The notes beneath the pieces were generated by a model. The model saw only the letters and a program-made list of their open reading frames with translations. It was not told where the DNA came from and made no database searches. Positions 60,779 to 64,000 of a stretch of DNA of 64,000 bases are shown one piece after another. The stretch is from Luteibacter aegosomatis (lineage in GTDB: Bacteria; Pseudomonadota; Gammaproteobacteria; Xanthomonadales; Rhodanobacteraceae), in NCBI RefSeq assembly GCF_023078455.1, contig NZ_CP095740.1, positions 2,096,001-2,160,000 of the forward strand. The letters run 5' to 3'. Position 1 is the stretch's first letter. Each line of letters starts with the position of its first letter. The translations under genes and the position numbers were made by a program.

Positions 60779-62668
60779 TCAACGAGGCGGGACGTAGCTC
60801 GCCATGACGCTCACGTTCGCGAAGTCCTGCACGGCGTAAAGCCGGACGTAGTAGGTGCCCGCGACGGGCGTCGGAATAACGACGCTTTCGGTCGTGCCCG
60901 GGCGTACCGATCGAACATCGGCGTCGGAGCCGTCGGCGGCCGGGATGCTCCCGACCTTGACGAACAGCGACGCATCGCCCGTGCCGCCCACGCTGCGAAT
61001 CACGAGGTTGCGCGCACCGGCGGGCACGTCGATGCTGAAAGCGACCGAGCCGCCGGCGGCGCGCTGACTCGGCGCGGAGAGCTGGTTCGCCACCAGCGGC
61101 GTGACCTGGGGTGGCAGCGTCACTCCGAGCACGGCCGCCACCGCCGCTTGCGCGTCGAGCACGCCGCTTCCGATGGCGACGTCCGGCGTGCGGGAAAACG
61201 GCCGCGTGTTCGCGGCCAGCAGGTTTTTCAATGCCGCTGGCGTGGGCACGGGGCGATTCGCCTGGATCGCGGCGCCGATCATCAGGGCCGCCACGGCGGA
61301 GACGTGGGGCGTGGCCTGCGACGTACCCGCCATGCCGGCGTAGGTGGCGCCTCCGTCTTCGACGGCGACCGGCGAGGTCGTGCCGGTGTTGTAGGCCGCC
61401 CAGATGAAACCCGCCGGATTGGCGATGGCGCCGGTCGACGCGTCGTTCGCGTAGATACCGCCGCCAGGCGCGGCCAAGGTAACGATGTTGCCGAAGTTGG
61501 AATAGAACGCGCGACGGCCGGTGATGCCGGTAGCGGCGACGGTCACCACGCCCGGACAACTCGCGGGCGTGTAGTTGGCGGCGTCGTCGTCCGCGTTGCC
61601 GGCGGCCACCACGACGAGCGCGCCGTTGCCCATCGCGCTCGCGATGGCATCGCGCGTGACGCCGTCCGAGGCGCATCCGCCGCCGCCGCCGAGGCTCATG
61701 TTGATGACCGTCGCCGGATGCGTGTTGTCCGGCACGCCGTCGACGTGGCCGCCCGCGGCCCACACGATGGCATCGGCGATGTCCGAGGTGTAGCCGCCGC
61801 AATGGCCCAGCGCACGGATGGGAAGCACCTTGGCGCCCGGCGCGACGCCCGCCGTACCCATCCCGTTGTTCGTGCGCTCGGCGATGACGCCGGCGACGTT
61901 GGTGCCGTGCCAGGTACTTTGCTCGGGCGGATTCGCGCCGTCGGTGCACGCGCTTTGCCAGGGCTCGCCGTTGGTCCAGTCGCCGATGTCCCAGCCGCCC
62001 GGCACGCGGCCGTCGGTGTCGCGTCCCGATACCATGTGGTCGACGATGAAGTCGTAGCCGGCGTCCGCCAGCGACGTATCCAGGTCATCGTGCGCCGTGA
62101 TGCCGGTGTCGATCACCGCCACCGTCACGCCGGTGCCGTCGACCCCCGCGAACGTGTCCCACAGCGCGGGCAGGTTGATGCCGCCGACGGGGTCGCCGAA
62201 ATCCCATTGCAGTTCCGCATATCCCGGATCGTCCGGCGCGACGGCGGCGGCGCGCGACGAACGCACCGCATGCATCATCAGATCGGGCTCGACGTGCAGT
62301 ACGGCGGGATCGGCGGCGAGGGCGTTCATGGCCGCGCGGGCGCCGTTGGCGTCGAGCGGACGCGACAGGGTCATGACCGTTCCGCCGGCCGTCATGTGGC
62401 GCACCGTCCTGGCGGTCGCGGGAAGCGCGCGACTCGCCGTGGCGCCGCGGTTCAAGGCGGCGTTGGCGTTCTGCGCCGCGGCGTCCAGCCGGATGCGTTC
62501 GGTACTGCCGTCGCGGTAGCGCACGATGAAGCGTTGGTAGCGGCCGGTGGCCTGGAGGCCCGAGGCGTCCACCTTGCCGTCGGTGGAGGCGGCGAGGGCA
62601 TCCACGGGAAGGGCGCCGAGGACGGCGACCGCGAGGAGGCAGGGCGTGATGAAGTGCTTGAAGATCAT
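60779..62668 (-). CDS. Secreted subtilisin-like serine protease (S8)
   Basis: 629 residues from the ATG at 62668. Signal peptide FITPCLLAVAVLGALPVDAL, a propeptide (about 25-130; YRDGSTERIRLDA, LHVEPDLMMH), and the S8 triad: Asp in VAVIDTGITAHDD (about 186), His in HGTNVAGV (about 254), Ser in GTSQATPHVS (about 449). A C-terminal PPC (prepeptidase C-terminal) domain of about 100 residues (GGSVAFSIDVPAGARNLVIR; VAGTYYVRLYAVQDFANV). The start is 10 bases after the stop of the adhesin gene, so the two are one transcript. Confidence 0.92.
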   Translation of the reverse strand: MIFKHFITPCLLAVAVLGALPVDALAASTDGKVDASGLQATGRYQRFIVRYRDGSTERIRLDAAAQNANAALNRGATASRALPATARTVRHMTAGGTVMTLSRPLDANGARAAMNALAADPAVLHVEPDLMMHAVRSSRAAAVAPDDPGYAELQWDFGDPVGGINLPALWDTFAGVDGTGVTVAVIDTGITAHDDLDTSLADAGYDFIVDHMVSGRDTDGRVPGGWDIGDWTNGEPWQSACTDGANPPEQSTWHGTNVAGVIAERTNNGMGTAGVAPGAKVLPIRALGHCGGYTSDIADAIVWAAGGHVDGVPDNTHPATVINMSLGGGGGCASDGVTRDAIASAMGNGALVVVAAGNADDDAANYTPASCPGVVTVAATGITGRRAFYSNFGNIVTLAAPGGGIYANDASTGAIANPAGFIWAAYNTGTTSPVAVEDGGATYAGMAGTSQATPHVSAVAALMIGAAIQANRPVPTPAALKNLLAANTRPFSRTPDVAIGSGVLDAQAAVAAVLGVTLPPQVTPLVANQLSAPSQRAAGGSVAFSIDVPAGARNLVIRSVGGTGDASLFVKVGSIPAADGSDADVRSVRPGTTESVVIPTPVAGTYYVRLYAVQDFANVSVMASYVPPR

Positions 62669-62678
62669 GTTGCGGTCC

Positions 62679-64000
62679 TCACAGGTCGACGCCGAAACCG
62701 ACGCCGGTGGATTTCTCGGAGCCGCTGAAAGCGCCACCGATGCTCATGCGGGCGTGCTCGCCCAAGGTCGTGGCGTAACCGACGGACAGCGCGCGCTGAT
62801 TGCCCTGTGCGCCGGCACCGACCGCGATGCGGCCGGCGGCCGAGGTCACGCCCGCCGCGTTGATGGCCATCTGCGTGCTGGCGGCCCCGATGGCGCCGAT
62901 CCGGTCGACGCGTCGGTCCAGGTTGCGGAACCGGTCGTCGAACTGCCCGCGCATCGCGTCGAACCGTTGATCGGTGTACGCCTTGGCGCTCTTCAACGTG
63001 GTCGCGTCCTGCTGGTCGGCATAAGTCCGGGCCGATTGAATGGCCTGGTTCACCTGACCCACGTTGGCGGCATCGCTCGCCGCCGTTCCGGCGGCCACGT
63101 TGGTCATGCGACGCTGGCTGGTGGCGTTACCCACCGAGACCGTGTCGGCCTGGTCGGCGATCGCGCCCGCACCCAGCGCCACGCTGTTGGCGGCCGTCGC
63201 GGTAGCGCCCTGGCCCACGGCCGTGCCCGATGCCGCGGTGACGTGCGTGTCCGCACCGATCGCCACCGCGTTGGTGGCCGTGGCATCGATGGTCGCGTTG
63301 CTGCCCACCGCCGTGCTGCCGTCCGCGCCTATGGTGGCGTTCTTGCCCACGGCCGTGTCGCGGCCGTCGGTCGCCACGCTGCCGTCGCCGATCGACACGC
63401 CGTTGCCGTGACCATGGCCGGGCCCCTGGCCGCCGCCATGGCCCAGTTGATCCCGCAGGCCGCGGATGTCGTGCAACGCGCCCGACAGCGAGCCATCCAG
63501 CGCCGCGAACGCCGAGCCCACGTCGTTATAGGTGGCGCCCTGGACGAGGTAGGCCGGTGCCGTGAGGCTGCCGGCCACGTACGCGGCACCGCCGCCGAAT
63601 GCCGCCGCCACCGCCGCGCCGTTCTGGCCCGCGCCCCCCGTCACGCCCGCCACGGCGTCGTTGAGCTGGCCCAGGTTCACCGCGTCCGTGGCCTCGGTGC
63701 CCGCCGCGAGGTTGGTCAACTGGCGGGTCTGGATGTCGTGCTGGTTGCCCTGCGAATCCGTCCATGGGGCGGCTGCGCCGATCGAGACGGTGTTGTCGCG
63801 ATCGGCCTGCGAACCCACGCCCAACGCGACGCTGTTGGCGCCCAGCACCATGGTGTGGCTGCCGAGGGCGAGGCCACCCGTGCCGAACGCCTGGGCGGCG
63901 TTACCGAGGGCGACCGCGTCGACGGCGTCCTCCACGGGATTCACGGCCTGCGTGCCCGCGCGACAGATCCAGCAGCCACCGTCATCACCACCGCCATCGT
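62679..64000 (-). CDS. Trimeric autotransporter adhesin (YadA-like), N-terminus outside window
   Basis: At least 440 residues; the frame runs through the right edge. YadA-head type repeats (AVALGNAAQ, SVALGVGSQADRDNTVSIGA, TAVGKNATIG, SVALGAGAIADQADTVSVGN), the stalk neck (TNVAAGTAASDAANVGQVNQ), a coiled coil and the YadA membrane anchor at the end (RIAVGAGAQGNQRALSVGYA, SIGGAFSGSEKSTGVGFGVD). It is a type Vc surface adhesin. The subtilase gene follows after 10 bases. Confidence 0.9.
   Translation of the reverse strand, partial: DGGGDDGGCWICRAGTQAVNPVEDAVDAVALGNAAQAFGTGGLALGSHTMVLGANSVALGVGSQADRDNTVSIGAAAPWTDSQGNQHDIQTRQLTNLAAGTEATDAVNLGQLNDAVAGVTGGAGQNGAAVAAAFGGGAAYVAGSLTAPAYLVQGATYNDVGSAFAALDGSLSGALHDIRGLRDQLGHGGGQGPGHGHGNGVSIGDGSVATDGRDTAVGKNATIGADGSTAVGSNATIDATATNAVAIGADTHVTAASGTAVGQGATATAANSVALGAGAIADQADTVSVGNATSQRRMTNVAAGTAASDAANVGQVNQAIQSARTYADQQDATTLKSAKAYTDQRFDAMRGQFDDRFRNLDRRVDRIGAIGAASTQMAINAAGVTSAAGRIAVGAGAQGNQRALSVGYATTLGEHARMSIGGAFSGSEKSTGVGFGVDL

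Overview
The window looks like the chromosome of a high-GC gammaproteobacterium of the Xanthomonadales, most likely Rhodanobacteraceae (Luteibacter or Dyella type). This is inferred from codon and GC style, a Xanthomonadaceae-like palindromic repeat near 27.4 kb, and the mix of SDR enzymes, giant autotransporters and RHS proteins. No rRNA, tRNA or CRISPR array was recognised.

Region 1 (0-27.3 kb) is an accessory island, in places visibly lower in GC. It opens with a complete Thoeris-type anti-phage system: ThsA (SIR2 + SLOG) followed by two different TIR proteins. Next come a secreted RHS-core cassette, a disrupted small gene with an IS remnant, a HTH / hydrolase / DUF4180 operon, and an ADP-ribosylglycohydrolase. 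A divergent pair of giant RHS genes follows. One (minus strand) has a normal RHS core, a short C-terminal domain and an adjacent membrane immunity-like gene. The other (plus strand) lacks the core and ends in five fibronectin-III-like domains; the core is encoded by a separate small secreted protein just downstream. That small protein and its membrane partner are paralogous to the cassette at 3.6-4.9 kb. Downstream (22.3-25.6 kb) is a patchwork of small membrane or immunity-like genes with a duplicated gene end, paralogous pairs and poly-G tracts.

Region 2 (27.4-40.4 kb) is metabolic: a PPC-domain protein, a three-gene periplasmic molybdenum dehydrogenase (2Fe-2S subunit, Mo subunit, triheme cytochrome c), a hipBA toxin-antitoxin pair between two copies of an SDR gene segment, and several oxidoreductase genes with nearby regulators (GlxA/AraC, AraC, LysR).

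Region 3 (40.4-49.6 kb) carries a 1877-residue autotransporter with an extended signal peptide, a TonB-dependent receptor, and a ModA-like binding protein overlapping the receptor gene.

Region 4 (49.6-55.2 kb) is a three-gene operon of unknown function: SF1 helicase, TerB-like protein, membrane protein. It is a candidate stress or defence system. Region 5 (55.5-60.7 kb) has an AraC regulator, an epimerase, a PoxB-like enzyme, and a divergent TetR/SDR pair with a clear operator-like palindrome. Region 6 (60.8-64.0 kb) has a subtilase downstream of a trimeric autotransporter adhesin that runs off the window.

Overall, surface and contact-dependent interaction genes (RHS, autotransporters, TonB receptor) and defence genes (Thoeris, hipBA, helicase/TerB) surround an ordinary metabolic core.
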